Assembly: GCF_018390695.1 (NCBI RefSeq)
Contig: NZ_JAHBGF010000046.1
Span: forward strand, 1 to 64,000
Source of the DNA: Ancylobacter sonchi
GTDB lineage: Bacteria > Pseudomonadota > Alphaproteobacteria > Rhizobiales > Xanthobacteraceae
DNA: 64,000 nucleotides
Reading direction: 5' to 3'
Numbering within the stretch: the first letter of the stretch is position 1; the number at the start of each line of letters is the position of its first letter. The notes under the pieces are model-generated. The model did no database searches. It was not told the DNA's origin and saw nothing but the letters and a program-made list of their open reading frames with translations. Of the stretch, positions 7,669-18,128 are shown one piece after another. The translations under genes and the position numbers were made by a program.

Positions 7669-10600
7669 ATGATCTCCCGCTTCTTTATCGAACGGCCGGT
7701 TCTGTCGAACGTCCTGGCGCTGGTCTTCGTGCTGATCGGCGCGGTGGCGCTGTTCAAGCTGCCGGTCTCGCAATATCCCAACGTCGTGCCGCCGACCGTG
7801 CAGGTGACGACGCTCTATCCCGGCGCCAGCGCCCGCACCCTGGTCGATACCGTGGCGCTGCCGATCGAGCAGCAGGTCAACGGCGTGCAGGGCATGCTCT
7901 ACATGCAGTCGACCAGCGCGTCGGACGGCACCTACACGCTCACCGTCACCTTCGCCATCGGCACCGATCCCGATCTGGCGCAGGTGCTGGTGCAGAACCG
8001 GGTCGCCATCGCCATGGCCTCGCTGCCACAGGCGGTCCAGGTGCAGGGCGTGACGACGCAGAAGAAGTCCACCGCCATCCTGCAATTCGTGGCGCTATAC
8101 TCGCCGGACGGGCGCTATGACAGCCTGTTCCTCGCCAATTACGGCATCATCAACCTGCAGGATGAGATCGCCCGCCTGCCGGGCGTCGGCAATGTCAACG
8201 TGTTCGGCTCCGGCCAGTATGCGATGCGCATCTGGCTGAATCCCGACGAGATGCAGGCGCGTGGGCTGACCCCGAGCGACGTCATCTCCATCGTCCAGCA
8301 GCAGAGCCAGGAGGTCGCCTCGGGCGTCGTCGGCATGCCGCCGGTGCCGAAGGGACAGAATTTCCAGTACACGCTGAACATCGCCGGGCGGCTCAACGAC
8401 GCCGCCGACTACGAGAACATCATCGTCAAGGTCGACAACGCCAATGGCGGGCGGATCACCCGTCTGCGCGACGTCGCACGGGTGGAGATCGGGGCGCAGA
8501 CCTACAGCCAGGTCTTCACCTTCAACGGGCGGCAGTCCGCCTCGCTCGGCATCTATCAGCTGCCCGAGGCGAACTCGCTGCAGGTGGCGGAGGAAGTCCG
8601 CGCCAAGATGGCGGAGCTCGCCAAGGACTTCCCGCCCGGCCTGGCCTACGCGGTGCCCTTCGATACCACGGTGTTCGTCAACGCCTCGATTACCGAGGTG
8701 TACAAGACGCTGTTCGAGGCTGGCATCCTGGTGCTGATCGTCATTCTGGTCTTCCTGCAGGACTGGCGGGCGACGCTGGTGCCGGCCACCACCGTGCCGG
8801 TCACCATCATCGGCACCTTCGCCGCCATGGCAGCGATGGGTTTCACGGTGAACCTGTCGACGCTGTTCGCCATCGTGCTCGCCATCGGCATCGTGGTCGA
8901 CGACGCCATCGTCATCGTCGAGGGCGTGGCGCGGCATATCGAGCGTGGCCTACCGGGGCGGCAGGCGGCCGAGAAGGCGATGGACGAGCTGTTCGGCCCG
9001 ATCATCGGCATCACGCTGGTGCTGATGTCGGTGTTTATTCCGGCCGCCTTCATGCCGGGCCTCACCGGACAGCTCTACCAGCAATTCGCCCTTGTCATCG
9101 CCGCCACCGCCTTCATCTCGGCGATCAACGCGATGACGCTGAAGCCGACGCAATGCGCGCTGTGGCTGCGCCCGCCGGTGCCGCCGGAGAAGCGCAACTT
9201 CTTCTATCGCGGCTTCAATGCAGTCTACGAACGTGCCGAGCATTGGTACGCCGGCCTCATCCGTCGCATGGTGAAGGTGAGCGCCTTCACCGCCCTTGTC
9301 GGGCTCATCCTGATCGGCGTCTCGATCTGGGGCATCACCCGGGTACCGACCGGCTTCTTGCCGACAGAGGACCAGGGCTATGTGCTGATCGGCGCGCAAC
9401 TGCCCGACGCCGCTTCGCTCGAGCGCACCCAGGCGGTGATGGAGAAAGTCTCCAAGATCGCCCAGGACACGCCCGGCGTGGAGAACGTCATCACCATTTC
9501 CGGCGTCTCGGTGCTCGATAACAATGCCACCTTGCCCAATGGCGGTGTCGCCTATGTCATGCTCAAGGACTGGGACGTTCGCGACAAGGCCGGGCAGGGG
9601 CTGCTGGAGATCTACACCTCGCTGAACCGCGAGCTGCAGCAGATCCAGGAGGCGGCGACCTTCGTGCTGGTGCCGCCGCCGATCCAGGGCATCGGCAACG
9701 CCTCGGGCTTCACCATGATGGTGGAATCGCGCGATGGCAGCTTCGACTTCCCCAAGCTGCAGAGCGTCACCCAGCAGATCAGTGCGAACGCCGAATCGCA
9801 GTCGGCGATCCAACACCTGAGCACCTCGTTCCGTGCCAGCGTGCCGCAGCTCTTCATGACCATCGACCGGGTGAAGGCCGAGACGCTGGGCGTCACCGTC
9901 GGGCAGGTGTTCACCACCATCCAGGGCTATGTCGGGTCGAGCTACGTCACCCAGTTCAACCAGTTCGGCCAGACCTTCCAGGCCTATGTGCAGTCGGACA
10001 GCGAGTTCCGCCGTACGCCGGAACAGATCCTCGGCATGAAGATCAAGACGCCGTCCGGCGAGATGGTGCCGATCGGCACGCTGGCGACCATCAAGCCGGT
10101 GTTGGGCCCGCCGCTGATCACGCTCTACAATCTGTACCCGGCCTCCACCATCGTCGGCGTTCAGTCCACCGGCTTCTCGTCCGGCCAGGCGCTCGACATC
10201 ATGAAGCAGGTGGCCGACGACACGCTGCCGCCCGGCATGGGCTTCAACTGGAGCGCCATGTCCTATCAGGAGGTGGTGGTCGGTAACGAGATCTACTTCG
10301 TGTTCGGCCTCGCCATCCTGCTGGTCTATTTCGTGCTGGCCGGCCAGTATGAAAGCTGGATCCAGCCGCTTTCCGTGCTGCTCGCCGTGCCGCTGGCGCT
10401 GCTCGGCACGGTGGCCGCTCTGACCGGCCTCGGAGTGGCCAACAACCTCTACACACAGATCGGCCTGATCCTCCTCATCGCATTGTCGGCCAAGAACGCC
10501 ATCCTGATCGTCGAATTCGCCCGCGAGAAGCGCGCTGAAGGGATGGAGATCGCCGAGGCGGCGGTGGAGGCGGCGCGGCTGCGCTTCCGGCCGATCCTGA

Positions 10601-10863
10601 TGACCTCCTTCGCCTTCATCCTCGGCGTGCTGCCACTGGTGCTCGCTACCGGCGCCGGCGCCAATTCGCGGAAGTCGATCGGCATCGCGGTGTTCTCCGG
10701 CATGCTGGCCTCGACCTGCCTCGCCGTGCTGTTCGTGCCGTCCTTCTACGCGGTGCTGCAGCGCTTCGAGGAGCGCGGCAAGCGCAAGGCCAAGCCGGGT
10801 GCCGTCCCGGAGGCGTCGGTCGGGCCGGAGCCGGGCGAGGGCGGGGCGAAGCCGGTCGCCTGA
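7669..10863 (+). CDS. RND multidrug efflux permease (HAE1 family, AcrB/MexB-like)
   Basis: Proton-driven inner-membrane exporter of 1064 residues, full length for the HAE1 family. It starts MISRFFIERPVLSNVLAL as these permeases do. TM4 carries the paired aspartates in GIVVDDAIVIVEGV and TM10 the lysine in ALSAKNAILIVEFA, the proton-relay triad, so the pump should be active. The two large periplasmic loops are complete. The C-terminal tail after the last TM (about 35 residues) is Gly/Pro/Lys rich. Transcribed with the adaptor upstream. The outer-membrane partner must be encoded elsewhere. No local regulator is adjacent. Confidence 0.95.
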   Translation: MISRFFIERPVLSNVLALVFVLIGAVALFKLPVSQYPNVVPPTVQVTTLYPGASARTLVDTVALPIEQQVNGVQGMLYMQSTSASDGTYTLTVTFAIGTDPDLAQVLVQNRVAIAMASLPQAVQVQGVTTQKKSTAILQFVALYSPDGRYDSLFLANYGIINLQDEIARLPGVGNVNVFGSGQYAMRIWLNPDEMQARGLTPSDVISIVQQQSQEVASGVVGMPPVPKGQNFQYTLNIAGRLNDAADYENIIVKVDNANGGRITRLRDVARVEIGAQTYSQVFTFNGRQSASLGIYQLPEANSLQVAEEVRAKMAELAKDFPPGLAYAVPFDTTVFVNASITEVYKTLFEAGILVLIVILVFLQDWRATLVPATTVPVTIIGTFAAMAAMGFTVNLSTLFAIVLAIGIVVDDAIVIVEGVARHIERGLPGRQAAEKAMDELFGPIIGITLVLMSVFIPAAFMPGLTGQLYQQFALVIAATAFISAINAMTLKPTQCALWLRPPVPPEKRNFFYRGFNAVYERAEHWYAGLIRRMVKVSAFTALVGLILIGVSIWGITRVPTGFLPTEDQGYVLIGAQLPDAASLERTQAVMEKVSKIAQDTPGVENVITISGVSVLDNNATLPNGGVAYVMLKDWDVRDKAGQGLLEIYTSLNRELQQIQEAATFVLVPPPIQGIGNASGFTMMVESRDGSFDFPKLQSVTQQISANAESQSAIQHLSTSFRASVPQLFMTIDRVKAETLGVTVGQVFTTIQGYVGSSYVTQFNQFGQTFQAYVQSDSEFRRTPEQILGMKIKTPSGEMVPIGTLATIKPVLGPPLITLYNLYPASTIVGVQSTGFSSGQALDIMKQVADDTLPPGMGFNWSAMSYQEVVVGNEIYFVFGLAILLVYFVLAGQYESWIQPLSVLLAVPLALLGTVAALTGLGVANNLYTQIGLILLIALSAKNAILIVEFAREKRAEGMEIAEAAVEAARLRFRPILMTSFAFILGVLPLVLATGAGANSRKSIGIAVFSGMLASTCLAVLFVPSFYAVLQRFEERGKRKAKPGAVPEASVGPEPGEGGAKPVA

Positions 10864-11104
10864 GCGGCATCGCAGTAGGGCAGGGCGCGGTATTGTTCGC
10901 CTGCCTTGATAACAGGCATGAGGCTGGTGCTTCCCTGGGCGTCCATGGCCGCCGAGAGTGCCATTGCCTGCCGTTGGGCCATGCCGGGCGCGGCACGATT
11001 CCTGCGTTGACGGTGCGACGGAAGCCGTTCGCCCCTTCCGGGCGGGCGGATCGTCGGCGTAGTCTGGCGTCCCGTGTCCGCGTTGTTAAAGTTCAGTTGG
11101 TGCC

Positions 11105-14100
11105 ATGACCATTTTCGCCAGCCTGCATCACGTCACGGCCTACAAGTATGATCGCCCGGTCGTGCTGGGTCCCCAGATCATCAGGCTGCGTCCAGCGCCG
11201 CATTGCCGCACGCCGGTGAAGAGCTATTCGCTCAAGGTCACGCCCTCGAACCATTTCGTGAACTGGCAGCAGGACCCGTTCGGCAACTGGATGGCCCGCT
11301 TCGTCTTCCCGGAGCCGGCGACGGAATTCCGCGTCGAGGTCGACCTCATCGCCGACATGACCGTCTACAATCCCTTCGACTTCTTCGTCGAGGAATATGC
11401 CGAGACGCTGCCCTTCGCCTACACACCCGAACTCGCCAAGGAACTCATCCCCTATCTGGAGCCCGAGGAGGGCGGCCCGCTGCTCGACGCCTATGTCGAG
11501 AGGGTGCGGCCCAAGGATGGCGAGAAGACCGTCGACTATCTGGTGCAGCTCAACCAGCAGCTCCAGTCGGATGTGAACTATCTCATCCGCATGGAGCCCG
11601 GCGTGCAGGCGCCGGACGAGACGCTGGGCCTCAAGGCCGGTTCCTGCCGCGATTCCGGCTGGCTGCTGGTGCAGATCCTGCGCCGGCTGGGCCTAGCCGC
11701 CCGCTTCGTCTCCGGCTACCTCATCCAGCTCAAGCCCGATGTGAAGGCGCTCGACGGCCCGACCGGCACCGATGTCGACTTCACCGACCTGCACGCCTGG
11801 TGCGAGGTGTACCTGCCCGGAGCCGGCTGGATCGGCTTCGATCCCACCTCCGGCCTGCTCTGCGGCGAGAGCCATCTGCCGCTCTGCGCCACGCCGAGCT
11901 ACCGCTCGGCAGCGCCGATCTCCGGCGGCTTCAGTGCCGAGGAGAATACCAAGACCGAGTTCGACTTCGAGATGAAGGTGACGCGCGTCGCCGAGAAGCC
12001 GCGCGTCACGCTGCCCTTCTCCGACACGGCCTGGACCGCGCTCGACGCGCTGGGCGACAAGGTGGATGCCGACCTCGCCGCGCAGGATGTGCGCCTCACC
12101 ATGGGCGGCGAGCCGACCTTCATCTCCATCGACGACTATCAGAGCGCCGAATGGAACACCGCGGCGGTGGGCCCCACCAAACGCATGCGGGCGGACGACC
12201 TGATCCGGCGCCTGCGCAAGCGCTTCGCGCCTGGCGGCATGCTGCATTACGGCCAGGGCAAGTGGTACCCGGGCGAGAGCCTGCCGCGCTGGACCTTCTC
12301 GCTGTACTGGCGCAAGGACGGTAAGCCGATCTGGCGCGACCCGGCACTGATTGCCGCCGAAACGCTGACCGGTGCGGTGATCGATGAGGCCAAGTCCTTC
12401 ACCGAGAATCTCGCCGAGCGGCTAGGCCTCGCCAAGGTCTATGCCCAGCCGGCCTTTGAGGACGCCGCGCACTGGATCCTTAAGGAAGGCGACCTGCCGG
12501 AGAATGTCGACGCGCTCGATTCCAAGCTGGAGAACCCGGAGGAACGCGCCCGGCTCGCGCGCGTGTTCTCGCGCGGGCTCGGCCGGGCGAGCGGCTACGT
12601 GCTGCCCATCCAGCGCTGGCAGGCGCGCGGCCATCTCGGCTGGATCAGCGAGCTCTGGCAGTTCCGGCGCGGCAAGCTGTTGCTGGTGCCGGGCGACAGC
12701 CCGGTCGGCTATCGCCTGCCGCTTGCCAGCCTGCCCTGGGTGCCGCCGGCGCTCTATCCCTATGTGAACCCGGCCGACCCGATGACCATCACCGGCGACC
12801 TGCCGGACGTCGAGGCGCTGCACCAGCGCTACCGGCGGGTCGACAATGAGGAGGGGCATCAGGAGAAGGTCGACCAGATCCTCACCGGTACCGGCTCGGT
12901 GCGCACGGCGCTTTCCGTCGAGCCGCGCGACGGCCGCCTCTGCATCTTCATGCCGCCGACCGAGCGGCTGGAAGACTATCTGGAGCTTCTGGCCGCCATC
13001 GAGGTGAGCGCCGCCGAGCTGAAGCTGCCGGTGCATATCGAGGGCTATGCGCCGCCGGTCGATCCGCGGCTGAACGTCATCCGCGTCGCCCCCGATCCCG
13101 GCGTCATCGAGGTCAACGTCCATCCGGCGGTGAACTGGAAGACCTGCGTCGAGATCACCCGCGATCTCTATGAGGATGCCCGCCAGACCCGGCTCGGCAC
13201 CGAGAAGTTCATGGTCGACGGCCGCCACACCGGCACCGGCGGCGGCAATCACGTCGTGGTCGGCGGCGCCACCCCGGCCGACAGCCCGTTCCTGCGCCGG
13301 CCGGACCTGTTGAAGAGCCTGGTGCTCTACTGGCAGCGCCACCCCTCGCTGTCCTACCTGTTCTCCGGCCTGTTCATCGGCCCGACCAGCCAGGCGCCGC
13401 GCATCGACGAGGCCCGGCATGACAGCCTGTACGAGCTGGAGATCGCGCTTTCCAACGTGCCGGCGCCGGGCAAGGGCTATGCGCCGCCGCCCTGGCTGGT
13501 CGACCGGCTGTTCCGCAACCTGCTCACCGACGTCACCGGCAACACCCACCGCTCCGAGATCTGCATCGACAAGCTGTTCTCGCCGGACGGGCCGACCGGC
13601 CGGCTCGGCCTCGTCGAGTTCCGCTCCTTCGAGATGCCGCCGGACTGGCGCATGAGCCTCGTGCAGCAATTGCTGCTGCGGGCGCTGATCGCCTGGTTCT
13701 GGCGCGAGCCGCAGGACGGCGAGCTCACCCGCTGGGGCACCGCGCTCGCCGACCGCTTCATGCTGCCGCACTTCGTCTGGGCCGACTTTCAGGATGTGCT
13801 CGGCGACCTCGACCGTGCCGGCTACCACGTCGATCCGGCCTGGTTCGAGGCGCAGCGCGAATTCCGCTTCCCTTATTTCGGCCAGGTCGAGCACGGCGGC
13901 GTGCAGCTGGAGATCCGCCAGGCGCTGGAGCCGTGGCATGTGCTGGGCGAGGAGGGGGCGATCGGCGGCACGGTGCGCTTCGTCGATTCCTCGGTGGAGC
14001 GATTGCAGGTGCGGGTGGAGGGCTTCAACCCGACCCGCCATGTCGTCGCCTGCAATGGGCGCCGCATGCCGCTGATCCCGACCGGCCGCTTCGGTGAATA

Positions 14101-14416
14101 TGTCTCGGGCGTGCGCTTCAAGGCGTGGCAGCCGGCCTCCGGCCTGCACCCGACCATCCCGGTGCATGCGCCGCTGACCTTCGACATCGTCGATCAGTGG
14201 TCGAACCGCTCGCTCGGCGGCTGCGTCTATCATGTCGCACATCCCGGCGGCCGCAATTACGAGACTTTTCCGGTGAATTCCTACGAGGCGCAGGCCCGGC
14301 GACTGGCGCGCTTCCAGGATTACGGCCACACTCCCGGCTATCTGTTCGTGCCGTCCGAGGAGCCGACGCCGGAATTCCCCGCCACCCTCGATCTCAGGAG
14401 ACCGGCGCGGATCTGA
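11105..14416 (+). CDS. Transglutaminase-like protease fused to DUF2126 domain
   Basis: A 1103-residue cytoplasmic protein. Residues 1-95 are the bacterial transglutaminase N-terminal beta domain ([20 protein letters not shown]). A transglutaminase-like core follows at about 160-250 with a complete triad: Cys181 in AGSCRDSG, His230 in DLHAWCEV and the Asp of GFDPTSG. From about residue 300 to the end is DUF2126 ([57 protein letters not shown]). Proteins with this layout occur beside COG2308 ATP-grasp and alpha-E genes; none is well characterised. It heads a three-gene run with the two genes below. A 100-base gap follows. No signal peptide is seen. Confidence 0.9.
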   Translation: MTIFASLHHVTAYKYDRPVVLGPQIIRLRPAPHCRTPVKSYSLKVTPSNHFVNWQQDPFGNWMARFVFPEPATEFRVEVDLIADMTVYNPFDFFVEEYAETLPFAYTPELAKELIPYLEPEEGGPLLDAYVERVRPKDGEKTVDYLVQLNQQLQSDVNYLIRMEPGVQAPDETLGLKAGSCRDSGWLLVQILRRLGLAARFVSGYLIQLKPDVKALDGPTGTDVDFTDLHAWCEVYLPGAGWIGFDPTSGLLCGESHLPLCATPSYRSAAPISGGFSAEENTKTEFDFEMKVTRVAEKPRVTLPFSDTAWTALDALGDKVDADLAAQDVRLTMGGEPTFISIDDYQSAEWNTAAVGPTKRMRADDLIRRLRKRFAPGGMLHYGQGKWYPGESLPRWTFSLYWRKDGKPIWRDPALIAAETLTGAVIDEAKSFTENLAERLGLAKVYAQPAFEDAAHWILKEGDLPENVDALDSKLENPEERARLARVFSRGLGRASGYVLPIQRWQARGHLGWISELWQFRRGKLLLVPGDSPVGYRLPLASLPWVPPALYPYVNPADPMTITGDLPDVEALHQRYRRVDNEEGHQEKVDQILTGTGSVRTALSVEPRDGRLCIFMPPTERLEDYLELLAAIEVSAAELKLPVHIEGYAPPVDPRLNVIRVAPDPGVIEVNVHPAVNWKTCVEITRDLYEDARQTRLGTEKFMVDGRHTGTGGGNHVVVGGATPADSPFLRRPDLLKSLVLYWQRHPSLSYLFSGLFIGPTSQAPRIDEARHDSLYELEIALSNVPAPGKGYAPPPWLVDRLFRNLLTDVTGNTHRSEICIDKLFSPDGPTGRLGLVEFRSFEMPPDWRMSLVQQLLLRALIAWFWREPQDGELTRWGTALADRFMLPHFVWADFQDVLGDLDRAGYHVDPAWFEAQREFRFPYFGQVEHGGVQLEIRQALEPWHVLGEEGAIGGTVRFVDSSVERLQVRVEGFNPTRHVVACNGRRMPLIPTGRFGEYVSGVRFKAWQPASGLHPTIPVHAPLTFDIVDQWSNRSLGGCVYHVAHPGGRNYETFPVNSYEAQARRLARFQDYGHTPGYLFVPSEEPTPEFPATLDLRRPARI

Positions 14417-14516
14417 TGCCTCGCCGGTGGACGGGATGTGGCGTATCGGCGTGCGCGGCTCGCCGCGCGCCGCCAGGCCGTGTAGGACGTGCCGGAGTTC
14501 CTGAATCGGGGAGGCC

Positions 14517-17030
14517 ATGGCAGGAGGGAGCGAGCTGCAGGCGTTGACGCGCCGCTTCGAAACCGAAGCGGCGGAATCGCTGCTGTCCGGTTATCGGCCG
14601 CTGCCTGGCGTGCATGACGAGCTCGTCGATGCCGACGGCAAGCTGCGCCCGCATTGGGGGCCGCTGCTCGCCGCGCTTGCCGAAATGGGGGTGGAGGAGG
14701 TCAACCGCCTCTTCACCGCCGCCGACCGCTATCTCTACCGTTCCGGCGTCTTCTATCGCGTCTATGACGATGCCGGCGGCGGCGAGCGGCCCTGGCCGCT
14801 GGCGCATCTGCCGCTGCTCATCGACGAAGGCGAATGGCAGGCGCTGTCGCGCGGCCTGATCCAGCGGGCACAGATGCTGGAATCTGTGCTGGCCGATATC
14901 TATGGCGACGGCGAACTGGTGCGCTCCGGCGCGCTGCCGGCGGCGGCGGTGGCCGGCAGCCCGGAATTCCTGCGCCCGCTCGTCGGCGTCGACCCGCATG
15001 GCGGCAGCTTCCTGCGCCTCTACGCCGCCGATCTCGGCCGCGGGCCGGATGGGCGCTGGTGGGTGTTGCAGGACCGCACGCAGTCGCCCTCCGGCGCCGG
15101 CTACGCGCTGGAAAACCGCATCGCCATCTCGCGCTCGCTGCCGGACCTGTCGCGCTCGATGAACGTCGTGCGGCTGGCCGGTTACTTCCAGGGCCTGCGC
15201 GCCGGCCTGACCCGGCTCGACCTATCCGGCGAGGGTCGGGTGGGGCTGCTGACCCCCGGTCCGCTCAACGAGACCTATTTCGAGCATGCCTATCTCGCCC
15301 GCTATCTCGGCTTCGTGCTGCTGGAGGGCGAGGACCTGACGGTGCGCGACAACGCCGTCTATGTGCGTACCGTCGCCGGGCTGAAGCGCGTCGACGTGCT
15401 GATGCGCCGCCTCGACGCCGATTTCGTCGATCCGCTTGAGCTCAACCCGCGCTCGCATCTCGGCGTACCCGGCCTGGTGCAGGCGATCCGCGCCGGCGGG
15501 GTGGCGCTCGCCAACGCGCTCGGCGCCGGGCTGATCGAAGCGCCGCTGATGATGAGCTTCCTGCCGAAGATCGGGCCGCGCGTGCTCGGCGAGGACCTCG
15601 CCTTGCCGAACGTCGCCACCTGGTGGTGCGGCCAGAAAGCCGAACGCGAGCGGGTGCTGGACGAGTTCGACGACCTCGTCATCGCTCCCGCCTTCGCCCG
15701 CACCCTGCCGGGGCTGCTCGACGACGGGCCGGTGATCGGCGCCGACCTCAAGCCGGCCCGCCGCGAGGCAATCATCAAGGCCATCCGCACCCGCGGGGTG
15801 GATTTCATCGGCCAGGAGACCGTGCGCCTCTCCACCATGCCGCTGTGGCGCGACGGCCAGCTGGAGCCGCGGCCCTTCATCCTGCGCCTGTTCGTCGCCG
15901 CCACCGAGAAGGGCTGGCAGGTGATGCCCGGCGGGTTCTGCCGGGTGTCCGACAGCGTCGATTCCCGCGCCGTCACCATGCAGCGCGGCGGGCGCTCGGC
16001 GGATGTCTGGGTGCTCGGCAGCGGTCCGGTCGACCAGACGACGCTGCTGCCGGCGCCCGGCGCGGCCGAGGTGCGACGGCAGATCGGCCCGCTGCCGAGC
16101 CGCGCCGCCGACAATTTCTTCTGGCTCGGCCGCTATGTGGAGCGTGCCGAACTCACCTTGCGGCTGCTGCGCACGCTGGTCGGGAGGCTGTCCTCCACCA
16201 TTGAGGGCGACACCGCCTCGGTGGCCAAGCTCACCCAGTTGCTGCAGTCCTGGGGCGCGGTGCCGGCCGATCTCGCCTATACCCACACCACCCGCCACGC
16301 CTTCGCCGCGCTGTCGCGCCGGGACCTCGCCGGCGCCCTGCCGAGTATCGTCGAGGCGGCGCGCCAGACCGCCTCGGTGATCCGCGACCGCCTGTCGCCC
16401 GACGCCTGGCGCACCCTGGCCGACATGGCGCTGATGCTGGCGGAGCCGGTGCCCGCCAAGGGAGCGGAGGCCGAGGCGCATGAACGGCTGGAGCGCTCGT
16501 TGCGGGCGCTCTCGGCGTTTTCCGGCCTCGCCTCGGAGAATATGAACCGCCAGGCCGGCTGGCGCTTCCTCGATCTCGGCCGGCGCATCGAGCGCGGCAT
16601 CTCCACCGCCCGGCTGGCGCGGACGCTGGTGGGCGAGACGGTGAGCGCCGCGACGCTCGACGTGCTGCTGGAGCTCTGCGACAGCCAGATCACCTACCGT
16701 TCACGCTATGTGATGACCGAGAGCCGGGCGCCGGTGCTCGACCTCGTGCTGCTCGACCCGGTCAATCCGCGCTCGCTCGCCTACCAGATCGACGCCATCG
16801 CCGAGCATCTCGACCAGCTGCCCGGCCATCATGGCGACGAGCCGCCGCTGCCCGAGGAGCGCCTCGCCGCCCGCCTGCTCGCCTCGATGAAGGCTTTCAG
16901 CGCCAATGAGTTCGACGATGCCCGCCTCACCGAGGTGGAGGGGCAGCTGATGGAGCTGTCGAACGACATCGCCGAGCACTATTTCATCCATCGCTCGCCG
17001 GTCGAGACCCCGTGGGATCTTCTGGCGTGA
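14517..17030 (+). CDS. Circularly permuted ATP-grasp protein fused to an alpha-E domain
   Basis: An 837-residue cytoplasmic protein. Residues about 70-480 match circularly permuted ATP-grasp ligases (COG2308): YRVYDDAGGGERPWPLAHLP, GGSFLRLYAADLGRGPDG, WWVLQDRTQSPSGAGYALEN, TYFEHAYLARYLGF and FCRVSDS. From about residue 525 an alpha-E domain (DUF403/COG2307) begins with SRAADNFFWLGRYVERAE and runs to the end. These two domains are often separate genes; here they are one. ATP-grasp enzymes of this class are predicted to form amide bonds between carboxylates and amines, so a peptide-like product or protein modification is inferred. The start is fixed by GGGGAGGCC before the ATG. Confidence 0.9.
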   Translation: MAGGSELQALTRRFETEAAESLLSGYRPLPGVHDELVDADGKLRPHWGPLLAALAEMGVEEVNRLFTAADRYLYRSGVFYRVYDDAGGGERPWPLAHLPLLIDEGEWQALSRGLIQRAQMLESVLADIYGDGELVRSGALPAAAVAGSPEFLRPLVGVDPHGGSFLRLYAADLGRGPDGRWWVLQDRTQSPSGAGYALENRIAISRSLPDLSRSMNVVRLAGYFQGLRAGLTRLDLSGEGRVGLLTPGPLNETYFEHAYLARYLGFVLLEGEDLTVRDNAVYVRTVAGLKRVDVLMRRLDADFVDPLELNPRSHLGVPGLVQAIRAGGVALANALGAGLIEAPLMMSFLPKIGPRVLGEDLALPNVATWWCGQKAERERVLDEFDDLVIAPAFARTLPGLLDDGPVIGADLKPARREAIIKAIRTRGVDFIGQETVRLSTMPLWRDGQLEPRPFILRLFVAATEKGWQVMPGGFCRVSDSVDSRAVTMQRGGRSADVWVLGSGPVDQTTLLPAPGAAEVRRQIGPLPSRAADNFFWLGRYVERAELTLRLLRTLVGRLSSTIEGDTASVAKLTQLLQSWGAVPADLAYTHTTRHAFAALSRRDLAGALPSIVEAARQTASVIRDRLSPDAWRTLADMALMLAEPVPAKGAEAEAHERLERSLRALSAFSGLASENMNRQAGWRFLDLGRRIERGISTARLARTLVGETVSAATLDVLLELCDSQITYRSRYVMTESRAPVLDLVLLDPVNPRSLAYQIDAIAEHLDQLPGHHGDEPPLPEERLAARLLASMKAFSANEFDDARLTEVEGQLMELSNDIAEHYFIHRSPVETPWDLLA

Positions 17031-17049
17031 GCGTGGGTTCGTGGCAGCC

Positions 17050-18009
17050 ATGAAATACGACATCCACCAGACCACCGCCTATCTCTATGCCTCGCCGGTG
17101 CCGGTGGCCCGACATATCGTGCGCATGGTGCCGGTGAGCCGTCCCGGCCAGCGAGTGACCGACAGCCATATCTCCGTCGATCCCGAGCCGGCGGAATGGG
17201 TGCAGACCCGCGATTTCTTCGGCAACCAGGTAGCGCATATCCGCCTCGAGACCGCCCATACCCGCTTCACCGTGCGCACCTCGGCGCGGGTCGAGGTCGA
17301 TCCCTCCCCGGAATGCGACCCGGCCTCCGGGCCGAGCTGGGAGGAGGTGCGCGAGGCGGTGGGCGACAGCGAGGATCTGTCGCCGCTCTCGCCGGTGCAT
17401 CACATCTACCCCAGCCCGGCGGTGGCGCTGAAGACGCCGATAACCGATTGGACGCGCAAGAGTTTCCCCGCCGGCCGCCCGATGCTGGCCGCCTCGATCG
17501 AGCTGATGCGCCGCATCTATGCCGACTTCGCCTATGACAGCCGCGCCACCGACGTCTCGACCCCGGCCATCGAAGCCTTCGAGATGCGGCGCGGGGTCTG
17601 CCAGGATTTCGCGCATATCATGATCACCGGCCTGCGCGGGCTCGGCCTGCCGGCGGCCTATGTCTCCGGCTTCCTGCGCACCGAGCCGCCGCCGGGCAAG
17701 GAGCGGTTGCAGGGCGCGGACGCCACCCATGCCTGGGTAAGTGTCTGGTGTGGCGAGCAAATCGGCTGGGTCGGGCTCGATCCCACCAACGCGCTGGTGG
17801 TCTCGACCGACCATGTGGTGCTGGCGGTCGGGCGCGACTACACCGATGTGGCGCCGATCGGCGGGGTGCTGGTGGGCTCCGGGCGGCAGAAGCTGTCGGT
17901 TGCCGTCGACGTCATCCCGATGCCGGAGGAGGGCGCTCCGGCGAAGCTGCGTCCCGCGCCGGCCGATGAGGCCGATGCGGTGGACGATGCGACCGAAAAT
18001 CCCGGCTGA
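17050..18009 (+). CDS. Transglutaminase family protein (COG1305)
   Basis: A 319-residue protein from the ATG at 17050 (MKYDIHQTTAYLYASPVP); a GTG at 17041 is also in frame. The N-terminal beta domain is followed by a transglutaminase-like core with a complete triad: Cys184 in RRGVCQDFAH, His227 in DATHAWVSVW and Asp244 in GLDPTNALV. Such proteins usually act as cysteine proteases or isopeptide-forming/breaking enzymes. It follows the ATP-grasp/alpha-E gene by 19 bases and so is almost certainly co-transcribed. The presence of two transglutaminase domains in one cluster suggests that one may process and the other remove the product; this is inference. Confidence 0.9.
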   Translation: MKYDIHQTTAYLYASPVPVARHIVRMVPVSRPGQRVTDSHISVDPEPAEWVQTRDFFGNQVAHIRLETAHTRFTVRTSARVEVDPSPECDPASGPSWEEVREAVGDSEDLSPLSPVHHIYPSPAVALKTPITDWTRKSFPAGRPMLAASIELMRRIYADFAYDSRATDVSTPAIEAFEMRRGVCQDFAHIMITGLRGLGLPAAYVSGFLRTEPPPGKERLQGADATHAWVSVWCGEQIGWVGLDPTNALVVSTDHVVLAVGRDYTDVAPIGGVLVGSGRQKLSVAVDVIPMPEEGAPAKLRPAPADEADAVDDATENPG

Positions 18010-18128
18010 CGCACCGATGCGTGAGCTCGCGCGGGGCCGGCGCGACAGCGCGATGACGGCGGGTTAGACATTTCCGGCGGCGCCGCGAATCGCCGCCCCC
18101 TTGTTCGCCGCCGACCGAGGCCTCGCCC

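Noticed and set aside
12422-14518. 698-codon minus-strand open frame
   Set aside because: Antisense to the transglutaminase-DUF2126 gene; composition is a shadow of GC-rich codons and has no domain.
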